Shown: positions 52,368-61,335, counted from the stretch's first letter. The stretch: DNA of 63,283 bases from Clostridia bacterium (GCA_017554405.1 JAFZIK010000017.1:1-63283); one strand, 5' to 3'. The notes: a model not told the origin generated them from the letters alone. A program made the numbers and translations.

Positions 52368-54230
52368 ATGGAAGTGAATTTACGGGACTTTGATCGCTGT
52401 GTAAAAAATAACGCTTACGAGTATCTCGGCTCATTTTTATGCGAGGGCGGCGCGGTTTTCCGCGTTTGGGCTCCGGGAGCTGAAAGCGTAAGCGTTGTTG
52501 GCGATTTTAACGGTTGGAACAGCGAAGCAAACCCTATGAAACGCACCGATTGCGGCATTTGGGAAACGTTCATACCGGACATTAAAAACTTTGACGTATA
52601 CAAGTATGCCGTTTGCTCCGCCGCGGGCAAGGTAACGCTTAAAAGCGATCCTTACGCGAGGCATTTTGAAACCTCGCCCTCTAACGGCTCGAAGGTTTAC
52701 GCATCCGCGGGCTTCGAGTGGAGCGACGGCGAATGGCAAAGCCGGACCGCCGGCAGGAACGTTTACGAATCGCCGCTTAATATTTACGAGGTGCACCTGG
52801 GCTCCTGGCGCCGCTTCCCCGACGGCAACACGTTCGATTACGTTACCGCCGCCAAAAAGCTTTCGGCATACGTTAAAAAGATGGGATACACCCACGTTGA
52901 GCTTATGCCCGTTACCGAGCATCCGTTTGAGGGCTCCTGGGGATACCAGGTGACCGGCTACTTTGCACCCACCTCCCGCTACGGCACACCGGACGACTTT
53001 AAAAAATTTATCGATATAATGCACAACGCGGGCATAGGCGTTATACTCGATTGGGTCCCCGCGCATATGCCCAAGGACGAGTTCGGGCTTTACCGTTTTG
53101 ACGGAACGCCGTGCTATGAATATGCCGATCCGCGCAAGGGCGAGCATAAGGAATGGGGCACCGCCGTTTTTGATTACGGCAAACCTCAGGTAATGAGTTT
53201 TCTGATCTCCAGCGCCTGCTTCTGGCTTAAAGAATTCCACGTTGACGGACTTCGCGTTGACGCGGTCGCTTCAATGCTTTATCTTGACTACGGCAGACGG
53301 GACGGCGAGTGGGTCCCAAATTCCTACGGCGGCAGGGAGAATCTTGACGCGGTAGAACTTTTAAGGGAAATAAACCGCGAGGCGTTTGCGATAAATCCGA
53401 ACGCGCTTATGATAGCCGAAGAATCCACCGCCTGGCCGCTTGTTACAAAGCCGGCGGAAAGCGGCGGTCTCGGATTTAATTTCAAGTGGAATATGGGCTG
53501 GATGAACGATATGCTCCGCTATATGTCGCTTGATCCTCTTTTCAGGAAGGACAACCACGACTGCCTCACCTTTTCGTTTTTCTATGCTTTTTCGGAAAAC
53601 TTTATTCTGCCCATTTCGCACGATGAGGTCGTTCACGGAAAATGCTCGATGATAAATAAAATGCCGGGCGAATATGATGATAAGTTCGCAAATCTGCGCG
53701 CGTTTTACGCCTATATGATAGGTCATCCGGGCAAAAAGCTTCTCTTTATGGGGCAGGAATTCGCCCAGTTTATCGAATGGCGTTACGATGAATCGCTTGA
53801 ATGGTTCATGACCGATTACCCCGCGCATAAGAATATGCAAAACTTCGTTAAAGACCTTAATAAGTTTTACCTTAAAAGCAGTCCGCTCTGGCAGATAGAC
53901 TGTTCGTGGGAGGGCTTTAGCTGGATATCGAGCGATGATAACGCGCAGAGCATAATATCTTTTTTGCGAACCGATAAATCGGGCAAGCAGTTGCTTTGCG
54001 TTTGCAATTTTGTTCCGGTGGCGCGGGATAACTACCGTATCGGCATACCCAAAGCCGGCGCGTATAAAGCGGTATTTTCAAGCGACGATATAAAATACGG
54101 CGGCAAAACCGAAAAGCAGGACGTTATTCTGAGCGAACCGATCCCCATGCACGGATTTGAGAATTCAATACCGCTTGATATCCCCGCTATGTCGGTCACT
54201 TTTTATAAAATCATAAACAAAAGAAGGTAA
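52368..54230 (+). CDS. glgB: 1,4-alpha-glucan branching enzyme
   Basis: 620 residues. An N-terminal CBM48 (FRVWAPGAESVSVVGDFNGW) precedes the GH13 barrel. Catalytic residues: nucleophile Asp in DGLRVDAVASMLYLDY, acid Glu in MIAEESTAWP, and transition-state Asp in ISHDEVVHGK. It transfers chain ends to alpha-1,6 branches. ATG at 52368 has GAAAGGAT 8 bases upstream and lies after the transcription start; ATG at 52344 is a less likely alternative. First gene of glgB-esterase-glgCDA. Confidence 0.95.
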   Translation: MEVNLRDFDRCVKNNAYEYLGSFLCEGGAVFRVWAPGAESVSVVGDFNGWNSEANPMKRTDCGIWETFIPDIKNFDVYKYAVCSAAGKVTLKSDPYARHFETSPSNGSKVYASAGFEWSDGEWQSRTAGRNVYESPLNIYEVHLGSWRRFPDGNTFDYVTAAKKLSAYVKKMGYTHVELMPVTEHPFEGSWGYQVTGYFAPTSRYGTPDDFKKFIDIMHNAGIGVILDWVPAHMPKDEFGLYRFDGTPCYEYADPRKGEHKEWGTAVFDYGKPQVMSFLISSACFWLKEFHVDGLRVDAVASMLYLDYGRRDGEWVPNSYGGRENLDAVELLREINREAFAINPNALMIAEESTAWPLVTKPAESGGLGFNFKWNMGWMNDMLRYMSLDPLFRKDNHDCLTFSFFYAFSENFILPISHDEVVHGKCSMINKMPGEYDDKFANLRAFYAYMIGHPGKKLLFMGQEFAQFIEWRYDESLEWFMTDYPAHKNMQNFVKDLNKFYLKSSPLWQIDCSWEGFSWISSDDNAQSIISFLRTDKSGKQLLCVCNFVPVARDNYRIGIPKAGAYKAVFSSDDIKYGGKTEKQDVILSEPIPMHGFENSIPLDIPAMSVTFYKIINKRR

Positions 54231-54234
54231 AAAA

Positions 54235-55092
54235 ATGGTCGTAAAGAAAATCTGTTTAAAGGATTTTTATCCGTTTTTGGGTGAGAACGACAGGAACCCT
54301 TACGTAGATATGTATCTGCCCTATAATCTTGCGGAAATGAAGCGGCAGGAACAAAAGCGCCCCTCAATGGTGGTATGCCCCGGCGGCGGATACTGGATGT
54401 GCAGCGAACGTGAAGCCGAGCCGATCGCCCTTAAATTCCTCGATATGGGATTTAACGTTTTCGTGATTTATTACAGCACGGCTAAAAGCGGACCTCACAG
54501 GTATCCCACTCAACTGATAGAGGTGGCGGCGCTTTTTGATTATATAAACAAAAATGCCGATGACCTTCACGTCGATGCCGAAAAAATAGGAATAATCGGC
54601 TTTTCCGCCGGCGGTCATCTGGCGGCGCACTACTCAAACCTCTGGAACGATGAGATAATAAAAGAAAAATTCGGCGCGACCTATAAACCGGCGGCAAGCA
54701 TTCTTTGCTACGCGGTTATTTCGGTTGAGGATCACCCCAACAGGGGCAGTTTTGAAAACCTTATAGGTCATTTCCCGGAGACCGAGGAGGAGATAAACCG
54801 CTTCTCCTGCGAAAAGCTTGTGGGTAAACAAACGCCGCCGACTTTTTTGTTCCATACCTCTGAGGATCAAACCGTTCCGGTGCAGAACAGCATTTGCTAT
54901 GCGGGGGCACTTGCCGAAAACGGCGTTCCTTTTGAAATGCATATATACCCTTACGGGTGGCACGGCATTTCCACCGCGGATTCCATGACGCTTGACAGCA
55001 ACAACGATAAGCTGCCCTATATCAGCGATTGGGTAATAAAGGTAAAGCGCTGGATCAACGTTTTGTTTGATTTGAAACTGGGCGGTATATAA
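54235..55092 (+). CDS. Alpha/beta hydrolase (acetyl-esterase-like) in the glycogen operon
   Basis: 285 residues. Oxyanion-hole stretch CPGGGYWMCSERE (HGGG-like with His replaced by Pro), nucleophile elbow GIIGFSAGGHLAAH, acid in HTSEDQTVPVQN and base in GWHGIS complete the triad. The fold resembles BD-FAE/acetyl-xylan esterase-type hydrolases. No signal peptide: cytoplasmic. It is 4 bases behind glgB and 27 bases before glgC, so co-transcribed with glycogen synthesis, an unusual member. It may deacylate sugars entering the pathway, but substrate is unknown. Confidence 0.85.
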   Translation: MVVKKICLKDFYPFLGENDRNPYVDMYLPYNLAEMKRQEQKRPSMVVCPGGGYWMCSEREAEPIALKFLDMGFNVFVIYYSTAKSGPHRYPTQLIEVAALFDYINKNADDLHVDAEKIGIIGFSAGGHLAAHYSNLWNDEIIKEKFGATYKPAASILCYAVISVEDHPNRGSFENLIGHFPETEEEINRFSCEKLVGKQTPPTFLFHTSEDQTVPVQNSICYAGALAENGVPFEMHIYPYGWHGISTADSMTLDSNNDKLPYISDWVIKVKRWINVLFDLKLGGI

Positions 55093-55119
55093 CGCCAAAA
55101 ACAAATAGGAGATGTTTTC

Positions 55120-56334
55120 GTGATTAGAAAAAATTGTGTTGCAATGTTGCTTGCCGGCGGTCAGGGCAGCAGGCTCGGCGTTCTTACGGCTAAGATCGCA
55201 AAGCCGGCGGTGCCTTACGGCGGCAAATACAGGATCATTGATTTTCCGCTTTCAAACTGCATAAATTCCGGCATTGATACGGTGGGCATACTTACCCAGT
55301 ATAAACCGCTTGAATTAAACGATTATATCGGCTCGGGCAAAGCGTGGGACCTTGACCGGCTTTCGGGCGGCGTGCACATACTGCCCCCCTATCAGGGTCA
55401 GAAGGGCGGCGACTGGTATAAGGGCACGGCTAACGCCATTTACCAGAACCTGGGCTTTATAGAGCGCTATGACCCGGAATACGTGCTGATACTTTCCGGC
55501 GACCATATCTATAAAATGGATTATTCAAAAATGATAAATCAGCATATCGCAACCTCCGCCGCCTGCACGATATCGGTGCTCGAAGTGCCGCTTGAGGAGG
55601 CTTCCCGCTTTGGCATAATGAACACCAATCCGGACGGCAGCATTTACGAGTTTGAGGAAAAGCCGAAAAATCCTAAGAGCAATCTTGCTTCAATGGGCAT
55701 TTACGTTTTCTCTTGGGATAAACTTAAAAAGTATCTTACCGAGGATGAAAACGACCCCGATTCCGAAAACGATTTCGGCAAAAACATCATCCCCGCCATG
55801 CTCGCCGAGGGTGAAAAACTGCAGGTTTACCGTTTCGGCGATTACTGGAAGGACGTTGGCACGGTCGATTCGCTTTGGGAGGCAAACCTCGATCTGCTGA
55901 ATCCGAAAATAGACCTTAATCTTTCCGACCCGGACTGGCGCATATATTCCCGCACGGGCGCGCTTCCGCCGCAGTATATCTCCGATAAGGCGAAGGTCGA
56001 GAACTCGCTTATTACCGACGGCTGCGAGGTGGAAGGCAACCTCGATTATTCGATACTGTTTGAAAACGTTACGGTGGAAGAAGGCGCAACGGTCGAGTAT
56101 TCGCTCGTTATGCCGGGCGCGATCATCAAAAAGGGCGCGACCGTCAGGTATTCGATAATCGCCGAAAACGCCGTTATAGGCGAAAACGCCACCGTGGGCT
56201 CGCTCCCCGAAAACACCGACCCGGAGGAATTCGGCATCTCGGTCATAGGCGATAATCTTACCGTTGGCAGAGGCGCACAAATAGGACCTAAAAAAATGAT
56301 AACGGAAAACGTTGGCGAGGGGGAAAAAGTATGA
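55120..56334 (+). CDS. glgC: Glucose-1-phosphate adenylyltransferase, catalytic subunit
   Basis: 404 residues. Makes ADP-glucose. The nucleotidyltransferase signature [20 protein letters not shown] and [11 protein letters not shown] are intact, as is [10 protein letters not shown]; a left-handed beta-helix C-terminal domain (many VEN/VEE/IGENA hexads) follows. The start is GTG at 55120 with AGGAG 8-9 bases upstream. ATGA overlap with glgD. Confidence 0.95.
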   Translation: MIRKNCVAMLLAGGQGSRLGVLTAKIAKPAVPYGGKYRIIDFPLSNCINSGIDTVGILTQYKPLELNDYIGSGKAWDLDRLSGGVHILPPYQGQKGGDWYKGTANAIYQNLGFIERYDPEYVLILSGDHIYKMDYSKMINQHIATSAACTISVLEVPLEEASRFGIMNTNPDGSIYEFEEKPKNPKSNLASMGIYVFSWDKLKKYLTEDENDPDSENDFGKNIIPAMLAEGEKLQVYRFGDYWKDVGTVDSLWEANLDLLNPKIDLNLSDPDWRIYSRTGALPPQYISDKAKVENSLITDGCEVEGNLDYSILFENVTVEEGATVEYSLVMPGAIIKKGATVRYSIIAENAVIGENATVGSLPENTDPEEFGISVIGDNLTVGRGAQIGPKKMITENVGEGEKV

Positions 56335-57449
56335 GAACTTCATCGGTTTCGGGCATTGTTTTTGCCAATTCAAGGGATGAGGCGCTCGGCAGGATGACTA
56401 ATATCCGCTCGATGGCATCGGTGCCGTTCGGCGGCAGATACCGTCTTGTTGACTTTTGCCTTTCAAACCTCGTTAACGCAGGTATAACAAACGTAGGCGT
56501 TATAACCAAGGCAAATTACCGTTCGCTTATGGACCATATCGAAAGCGGCGCTTTCTGGGATCTTGACCGCAAACGCGGCGGCGTTCATCTTCTGCCGCCC
56601 TTCAATATAAGCGGCGCCCGCCGTTATCACGGATATATCGAGGCGCTTTACGGCGCTATGGATTTTCTTAACCGCTGCAATTCGGATTATATAGTTCTTT
56701 GCGACGGGTGCGTTGCCGCAAACGTGGATATAGCGGCGGCGATCAACTTCCATATATCAAAAGGCGCCGATATAACGGTGGTATACCGGACCGGCGTTCC
56801 CGTTGATAACGCTAAAAATATGATGACTTTTAAGCTTGACAGCGGCGACCGCCTTGTAAGCGCTCATTTCCCGAAAACTGTTTCCGCGAACGATTTAACC
56901 AGTCTCGGCGTGCTTATATTCGGCAGAAAGCTTCTTATCGAGCTTATCAACAACGCTTATGAAAACGGAGGCAGAAACATCGACGTTGATATCATAGCCG
57001 ACCGGATAAGCGACCTTAATATATACGGCTTTAAGCACAACGGTTTTTCGGCTATTATGACCGATATCAAAACCTATACCGAGGCAAATATGAGCCTGCT
57101 CGATAAAAACGTTCGCGCTGATCTCTTTAATCCCGAGCGCCGCATAATGACCAAAAACCGCGACGATATGCCCACGCGTTACGGCATAAGGGCAAACGTT
57201 CATAATTCCTTTATTGCCGACGGCTGCGTTGTTGACGGAACGGTCAAAAACAGCATACTTTTCCGCGGTGTAAAGGTCAAAAAAGGCGCGGTCGTGGAAA
57301 ACAGCATAGTTATGCAGGATTGCACCGTTGGCGAAAACGCGGTTTTGCAAAACGTTATATGCGATAAAAAGGTATTCGTCGGCAATAACGCAATGGTTAA
57401 AGGTCCCGCGGGCGAATCGGTTTATATCGAGAAAAATCAAAAGTTTTAG
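56331..57449 (+). CDS. glgD: Glucose-1-phosphate adenylyltransferase, regulatory subunit GlgD
   Basis: 372 residues. Homologous to GlgC over its length, but the glycine-rich GGxGxRL motif is replaced ([13 protein letters not shown]), so catalysis is lost; in Firmicutes GlgD stimulates GlgC as heterotetramer. [15 protein letters not shown] is retained, and the C-terminal beta-helix ends in VYIEKNQKF. Coupled to glgC, 11 bases before glgA. Confidence 0.93.
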   Translation: MRTSSVSGIVFANSRDEALGRMTNIRSMASVPFGGRYRLVDFCLSNLVNAGITNVGVITKANYRSLMDHIESGAFWDLDRKRGGVHLLPPFNISGARRYHGYIEALYGAMDFLNRCNSDYIVLCDGCVAANVDIAAAINFHISKGADITVVYRTGVPVDNAKNMMTFKLDSGDRLVSAHFPKTVSANDLTSLGVLIFGRKLLIELINNAYENGGRNIDVDIIADRISDLNIYGFKHNGFSAIMTDIKTYTEANMSLLDKNVRADLFNPERRIMTKNRDDMPTRYGIRANVHNSFIADGCVVDGTVKNSILFRGVKVKKGAVVENSIVMQDCTVGENAVLQNVICDKKVFVGNNAMVKGPAGESVYIEKNQKF

Positions 57450-57460
57450 GAGCATTATTT

Positions 57461-58885
57461 ATGAAGGTATTATTTGCGGCAAGCGAGGCTTTGCCCTTTG
57501 CCATGTCCGGCGGTCTTGCCGACGTTGCCGGCGCGCTGCCCAAAGCGCTTCGCCGCCGTCTTATAGGTTGCCGCGTTATTATGCCGCTTTACGGCACTAT
57601 AAGTGAAGAGCTTAAAAGTAATATGAAGTTTATCTGCCATATCACCGTTCCGGTATCGTGGCGGCGGCAGTATTGCGGCGTTTTTGAAACCCACGTTAAC
57701 GGCGTTATATACTACCTTATAGACAATCAGTATTATTTTAAGCGGGACGGGCTTTACGGTTTTTACGATGATGCCGAGCGGTATGCGTTTTTCTCCCGTG
57801 CCGTGCTTGAGGTCATACCCCATATAGAATTTGTTCCGGATATTATACACTGTAACGATTGGCAAACCGCTATGATACCGGTATATCTTAACGAGATGTA
57901 TCGTGCGGACGAACGCTACCGCAACATAAAAACCGTTTTCACAATACATAACATTCAGTATCAGGGAAAATACGGCAAGGAGCTTTACGGTGACGTTTTG
58001 GGTCTTCCCGAAGGCAGAGAAAGCATTGTTGAATACGATTCCTGCGTTAATCTTATGAAGGGCGCGATACAGTGCGCCGATAAGGTCACCACCGTTTCGC
58101 CCACCTATGCCAAGGAAATACTCGATCCGTATTATTCCCACGGTCTTGATAAGATACTAAAACAGTTTACCTATAAGCTTACCGGCATCGTAAACGGTAT
58201 AGATACAGAGGTTTACGACCCCGCCACCGATAAGGCGCTATTTAAGAACTATACGGCGGATACGGTATCGGATAAGGCGGTAAACAAGCGCGAGCTTCAA
58301 AAGCAGATGGGGCTTCCGCAAAAAAAAGCGCCGCTAATCGGTATGGTCACAAGGCTTGTTAAGCACAAGGGGCTTGACCTTGTAAAGTGCGTTTTCGAGG
58401 AGCTTTTGAGGGCGGATCTGCAGTTTGTTATACTGGGCTCGGGCGAATGGGAGTTTGAAACCTTCTTTTACGATATGGCTAAAAAGTATCCCGATAAGGT
58501 GGCTTTAAAGCTCGGCTTTGACGCAACTCTCGCCCACCGCATATATGCCGGCGCGGATATATTCCTTATGCCGAGCCAGAGCGAGCCCTGCGGTTTGGCG
58601 CAGTTGGTAGCCCTTCGCTACGGCACCGTGCCTATCGTTCGCACCACCGGCGGGCTTAACGATACTATATCGGACAGCGGCGACGGTTTGGGCAACGGCT
58701 TCACCTTTTCCGATTTTAATGCCCACGATATGCAAAACGCCGTTTGGCGCGCTATCGGCGGATATGAGGATAAAAAGGGCTGGGACGTTCTGCGCAGGCG
58801 CTGTATGGCCTGCGATAACAGCTGGGGCACATCGGCAAGGGCGTATATAGGACTTTATAAGGAGCTCTGTCCCAAGGAGAAATGA
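57461..58885 (+). CDS. glgA: Glycogen synthase
   Basis: 474 residues. GT5 enzyme elongating alpha-1,4-glucan from ADP-glucose. The N-terminal glycine loop reads MSGGLADVAGALPKAL, where the usual Lys of KTGGL is Met, as in several Clostridia. The GT-B C-terminal motif is MPSQSEPCGLAQLVALRYGTVP with the catalytic-region Glu. GGAG precedes ATG. Last gene of the operon. Confidence 0.94.
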   Translation: MKVLFAASEALPFAMSGGLADVAGALPKALRRRLIGCRVIMPLYGTISEELKSNMKFICHITVPVSWRRQYCGVFETHVNGVIYYLIDNQYYFKRDGLYGFYDDAERYAFFSRAVLEVIPHIEFVPDIIHCNDWQTAMIPVYLNEMYRADERYRNIKTVFTIHNIQYQGKYGKELYGDVLGLPEGRESIVEYDSCVNLMKGAIQCADKVTTVSPTYAKEILDPYYSHGLDKILKQFTYKLTGIVNGIDTEVYDPATDKALFKNYTADTVSDKAVNKRELQKQMGLPQKKAPLIGMVTRLVKHKGLDLVKCVFEELLRADLQFVILGSGEWEFETFFYDMAKKYPDKVALKLGFDATLAHRIYAGADIFLMPSQSEPCGLAQLVALRYGTVPIVRTTGGLNDTISDSGDGLGNGFTFSDFNAHDMQNAVWRAIGGYEDKKGWDVLRRRCMACDNSWGTSARAYIGLYKELCPKEK

Positions 58886-58910
58886 TAATCCTTTTTTAAA
58901 ACGAATGCTT

Positions 58911-58945
58911 CGGGCGTTCACCGCGGTGAACGCCCGGATTTTTTT
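58911..58945 (+). terminator. Terminator of the glycogen operon
   Basis: A 13-bp perfect palindromic stem (58911-58923 with 58924-58936) followed by a T run to 58945. Confidence 0.9.
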
Positions 58946-59038
58946 CACATAGACTGTAATGAAAAGATTTTTACCGTGTTTAGAAAGAGGAAAAACGGGT
59001 AAAAATACAGGTAGAACAGTTCGGAGTGTGAAAGATAA

Positions 59039-59383
59039 ATGAACATAAAACGCGGAGAAATATACTATGCGGATTTAAGCCCCGTGGTGGGTTCGGAACA
59101 GGGCGGCGTGCGCCCGGTTCTTATAGTTCAGAACGACGTTGGCAACAAATACAGCCCGACCGTTATAGCCGCGGCAATAACGAGCCAGCAGGATAAAAGC
59201 AACCTGCCTACTCACATAGCTTTAAGCGCCGCGGGCAGCGGGCTTACAAAGGATTCGATTGTTCTGCTCGAGCAGGTAAGAACGATAGATAAGACCCGCC
59301 TTAAAGAAAAAATGGGCACGCTCGATAATAAATCGATGAATATGGTAAACCGAGCGATCTCGGTAAGCTTCGGACTCTCATGA
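59039..59383 (+). CDS. MazF/PemK-type mRNA interferase, no adjacent antitoxin
   Basis: 114 residues. The MazF fold is clear: INIKRGEIYYADLSPVVGSEQGG at the N-terminus, RPVLIVQNDVGNKYSPTVI with the catalytic Arg-Pro loop, and TKDSIVLLEQVRTIDK with the conserved Gln. It should cut mRNA at short motifs, as EndoA of B. subtilis. No MazE-like antitoxin frame is found between the glgA terminator (58945) and 59039 or downstream. The ribosome site is weak (GGAG about 13 bases upstream), which may keep expression low. Confidence 0.9.
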   Translation: MNIKRGEIYYADLSPVVGSEQGGVRPVLIVQNDVGNKYSPTVIAAAITSQQDKSNLPTHIALSAAGSGLTKDSIVLLEQVRTIDKTRLKEKMGTLDNKSMNMVNRAISVSFGLS

Positions 59384-59400
59384 TTTTTTCGCCCACTTGC

Positions 59401-59429
59401 TTGACATTTTGATCCATTTAAAGTAAAAT
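59401..59429 (+). promoter_or_regulatory. Promoter of tRNA-Leu
   Basis: TTGACA (59401-59406), 17-bp spacer, TAAAAT (59424-59429). The start near 59436 lies just before the tRNA 5' end. Confidence 0.85.
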
Positions 59430-59440
59430 GTATTGGTCAT

Positions 59441-59524
59441 GCGGGTGTGGCGGAATTGGCAGACGCGCTGGACTTAGGATCCAGTGTCCACGACATGCAG
59501 GTTCGACCCCTGTCACCCGCACCA
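59441..59524 (+). tRNA. tRNA-Leu, anticodon TAG
   Basis: An 84-nt class II tRNA: acceptor GCGGGTG with CACCCGC (59514-59520), anticodon stem CTGGA/TCCAG with loop CTTAGGA (anticodon TAG), a short variable arm TGTC/GACA, T arm GCAGG/CCTGT, discriminator A and encoded CCA at 59522-59524. Confidence 0.96.
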
Positions 59525-59525
59525 G

Positions 59526-59562
59526 AAAAAAGTCTCTTTTGTCTACCAAAAGAGACTTTTTT
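59526..59562 (+). terminator. Terminator of tRNA-Leu
   Basis: A 16-bp stem (59526-59541 with 59547-59562) with loop TCTAC, ending in six T. A near copy in inverted orientation, with the same loop, stands behind the truncated tRNA at 60755-60793. Confidence 0.9.
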
Positions 59563-59565
59563 CAA

Positions 59566-59740
59566 TGATATACGTTCCTTTTCGGAACGGGTGATATACC
59601 TTCGGTATGATATCGCACTTCGTGCGATGATATACGCCTGCGGGCGTATAAGGAACGGATATTATATCATGTTTGCGCTAGCAAATATATCATGCCGGGC
59701 GTCAGCACGGTATATCATACGGCGCAAGCCGTATATCATT
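59566..59740. repeat. Array of short hairpins separated by TGATAT words
   Basis: At least six small stem-loops follow each other: 59573-59589, 59596-59608, 59612-59628, 59631-59650, 59672-59685 and 59717-59734. Spacers read TGATATA in the first half and the inverse TATATCA in the second half, so the entire array is also a loose large inverted repeat; GGAACG occurs in both halves. Stems differ in sequence but keep the TTC or GCAA-type loop, i.e. structure is kept while sequence varies. It fills the gap between tRNA-Leu and the methyltransferase gene. Confidence 0.7.
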
Positions 59741-59840
59741 AATACTGCAAGCAACGCCGCGATCTCACCATTGAATAATTCACGCTTTTCGAGTATAATT
59801 AAAAAAGAGATCAACGAATCGTGATTTGCGAGGTAGAAAT

Positions 59841-60623
59841 ATGAATTATCTGGAAGAGTTTTATAACGCTTATGATGAAGAAGGGCGCCTTCTTTCCCGT
59901 CACGGCCGGGTGGAATACCTGACTACAATGAAATATATAGAAAAGTATTTGAAAGATCTTTCAGATCCAAGTATTATTGAAGTTGGAGCCGGCACGGGAC
60001 GATACAGCGTAACACTGGCAAAGCGAGGACTCAGGGTGACCGCAGTCGAGTTGATTGAACATAATCTAAAAATACTAAGGTCCAAATTGGATGGTACGGA
60101 ATCTATCACTACAATGCAGGGCAATGCTCTGGATCTGTCCCATTTCCCTGATGATTCTTTTGATTTAACCATGTTACTCGGTCCTATGTATCACCTTTAC
60201 ACAAAAGAAGAAAAGCTGAAAGCACTATCTGAAGCAGTGCGCGTGACAAAATCGGGCGGTCACATTCTTGTCGCATATTGCATGAACGAGCCGACTGTTA
60301 TTCAATACGTTTTCTGGATGAGCCATCTGCGTGAAGTTACAGAACTGAATATGCTTACCCCGGAATGGCATTGTATCAGTGAACCGAAGGAAGTATTCGA
60401 ATTGGTACGCACAGAGGATATTGCGGAGTTGGATGAGGAGATCCCTGTAAAAAGAATCAAACTGGTCGCTACAGACGGCGCAACTAATTACAACCGTGAG
60501 TTTATTGACACTATGGACGATGAAACATTTAGCAAATGGTTGGATTATCATTTTGCAATTTGCGAAAGGCAGGATTTGATTGGCGCCTCCCATCACACAT
60601 TGGATATACTCCAAAAAAACTGA
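59841..60623 (+). CDS. Class I SAM-dependent methyltransferase
   Basis: 260 residues. The Rossmann motif I is IIEVGAGTGRYSVTLAKRG near residue 42, then VELIEHNLKILRSK, and motif post-I/II LDLSHFPDDSFDLTMLLGPMY. This is the layout of small-molecule methyltransferases; substrate unknown. The start at 59841 follows GAGGT and gives MNYLEEFYNAYDEEGRLL. Its base composition and codon choice are more AT-rich and less regular than the neighbours', which suggests acquisition. It stands alone in the island next to tRNA-Leu. Confidence 0.87.
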   Translation: MNYLEEFYNAYDEEGRLLSRHGRVEYLTTMKYIEKYLKDLSDPSIIEVGAGTGRYSVTLAKRGLRVTAVELIEHNLKILRSKLDGTESITTMQGNALDLSHFPDDSFDLTMLLGPMYHLYTKEEKLKALSEAVRVTKSGGHILVAYCMNEPTVIQYVFWMSHLREVTELNMLTPEWHCISEPKEVFELVRTEDIAELDEEIPVKRIKLVATDGATNYNREFIDTMDDETFSKWLDYHFAICERQDLIGASHHTLDILQKN

Positions 60624-60754
60624 CAAATTCCGGTTTGTCGGTATGACAAGACGTTATGCTTGTACCTTCTTGCCTCGATTTTTGTACGTTTGTTCGCTCT
60701 TTGTGTATAAGTCAGCCATAATGATACCCAAACCATAGAAAGTCATCCAAATTC

Positions 60755-60793
60755 AAAAAACGCCTCTTTTGGTAGACAAAAGATGCACTTTTT
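60755..60793 (-). terminator. Terminator behind the truncated tRNA
   Basis: On the minus strand a long imperfect stem around the loop TCTAC ends in a U run (60760 down to 60755). Its core CTTTTG-TCTAC-CAAAAGAG is shared with the tRNA-Leu terminator, suggesting both came from tRNA units of one family or from recombination between them. Confidence 0.7.
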
Positions 60794-60794
60794 G

Positions 60795-60828
60795 TGGCGC
60801 CCACTGTAGGACTTGAACCTACGACCCT
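60795..60828 (-). pseudogene. Truncated tRNA: 3' acceptor strand, T arm and CCA only
   Basis: On the minus strand GGGTC, then a perfect T arm GTAGG-TTCAAGT-CCTAC (60822-60806), acceptor strand AGTGGGC (60805-60799), discriminator G and CCA (60797-60795). The matching 5' strand GCCCACT, D arm and anticodon arm are missing upstream; instead a GC-rich unrelated block is joined at about 60830. The tRNA identity cannot be given. Such 3' tRNA remnants are classical attachment-site scars. Confidence 0.7.
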
Positions 60829-60979
60829 ATCGGGATGAAGCCTAGGTCGCCTGCCTCGCTTGGCGCGCGGCGCGTTGTTCGACCGCGGCGCTTCGTTTTG
60901 CTCGCTTATTCGCCCGCCGGGCGCGCTCGCAACCTCACCCGGCACTCTCCCTCGTGCCTCAGGGCAACGCCTATCTTTG

Positions 60980-61016
60980 CCAAAACAAAAGACCGCAAAA
61001 GCGGTCTTTGTTTTGG
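60980..61016. terminator. Long hairpin in the island
   Basis: CCAAAACAAAAGACCGC pairs with GCGGTCTTTGTTTTGG (one bulge) around AAAA. It could end a transcript from either side; no adjacent gene uses it clearly. Confidence 0.5.
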
Positions 61017-61162
61017 TGCGAGTATCGATAACGGACTTGATAAAAACAAATGTTTTTACGGGGCTGAACGTACATATTCATAGCATAACAAACACAACAT
61101 CGCACATTTTTAATAAAACCTCTTTTGCGGTACAATGTACTCAGCAAAGGAGGTTTTTGCTT

Positions 61163-61333
61163 ATGAAAGAACAAAAGCGAATTTTAGAACTAACGGATTT
61201 TGAATGGCGATTATTAGTCGGATGCATTAATACAGCAAGGTCGGTATATCTTAATGAGGGAAAGCCGATTGAAGATGTCAATATCTTGCTGATTAAAGCA
61301 CTGGATGCCAAATTAAAAAAAGTGGGGTTTTGA
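61163..61333 (+). CDS. Small protein accompanying TnpV
   Basis: 56 residues, start ATG with AAGGAGG 10 bases upstream. The sequence (ILELTDFEWRLLVGCINTARS, LNEGKPIEDVNILLIKALDA) is a compact helical protein of the type often encoded directly before tnpV in clostridial transposons. Function unknown. It ends 2 bases before the tnpV start. Confidence 0.6.
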   Translation: MKEQKRILELTDFEWRLLVGCINTARSVYLNEGKPIEDVNILLIKALDAKLKKVGF

Positions 61334-61335
61334 AA

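Larger units (their letters stand above)
60624..61162. other. Gene-poor stretch with tRNA fragment and hairpins
   Basis: Right behind the methyltransferase stop lies GACAAA/TTTGTC (60622-60639) without a T run. Then come the inverted tRNA terminator, the truncated tRNA, a very GC-rich block at 60840-60960 rich in GCGC words, and a long hairpin at 60980-61016. I see no convincing protein gene; frames through the GC-rich block lack ribosome sites. Confidence 0.55.

Noticed and set aside
52437..53240. Long minus-strand frame opposite glgB (267 codons)
   Set aside because: A shadow of the branching-enzyme frame caused by codon bias; no start signal and no family resemblance.
59566..59740. Hairpin array considered as CRISPR
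   Set aside because: The repeated words are only 6-8 bases, spacers are self-complementary and uneven in length, and no cas gene is present.
60795..60990. Region considered as an intact tRNA, tmRNA 3' end or intron-split tRNA
   Set aside because: No 5' acceptor strand matching AGTGGGC is found on the minus strand up to 61020, and no anticodon arm can be folded; no tmRNA tag frame is seen.
61017..61050. Apparent second CCA tail (minus strand CACCA before the long hairpin)
   Set aside because: No T stem of 5 bp can be formed in front of it.
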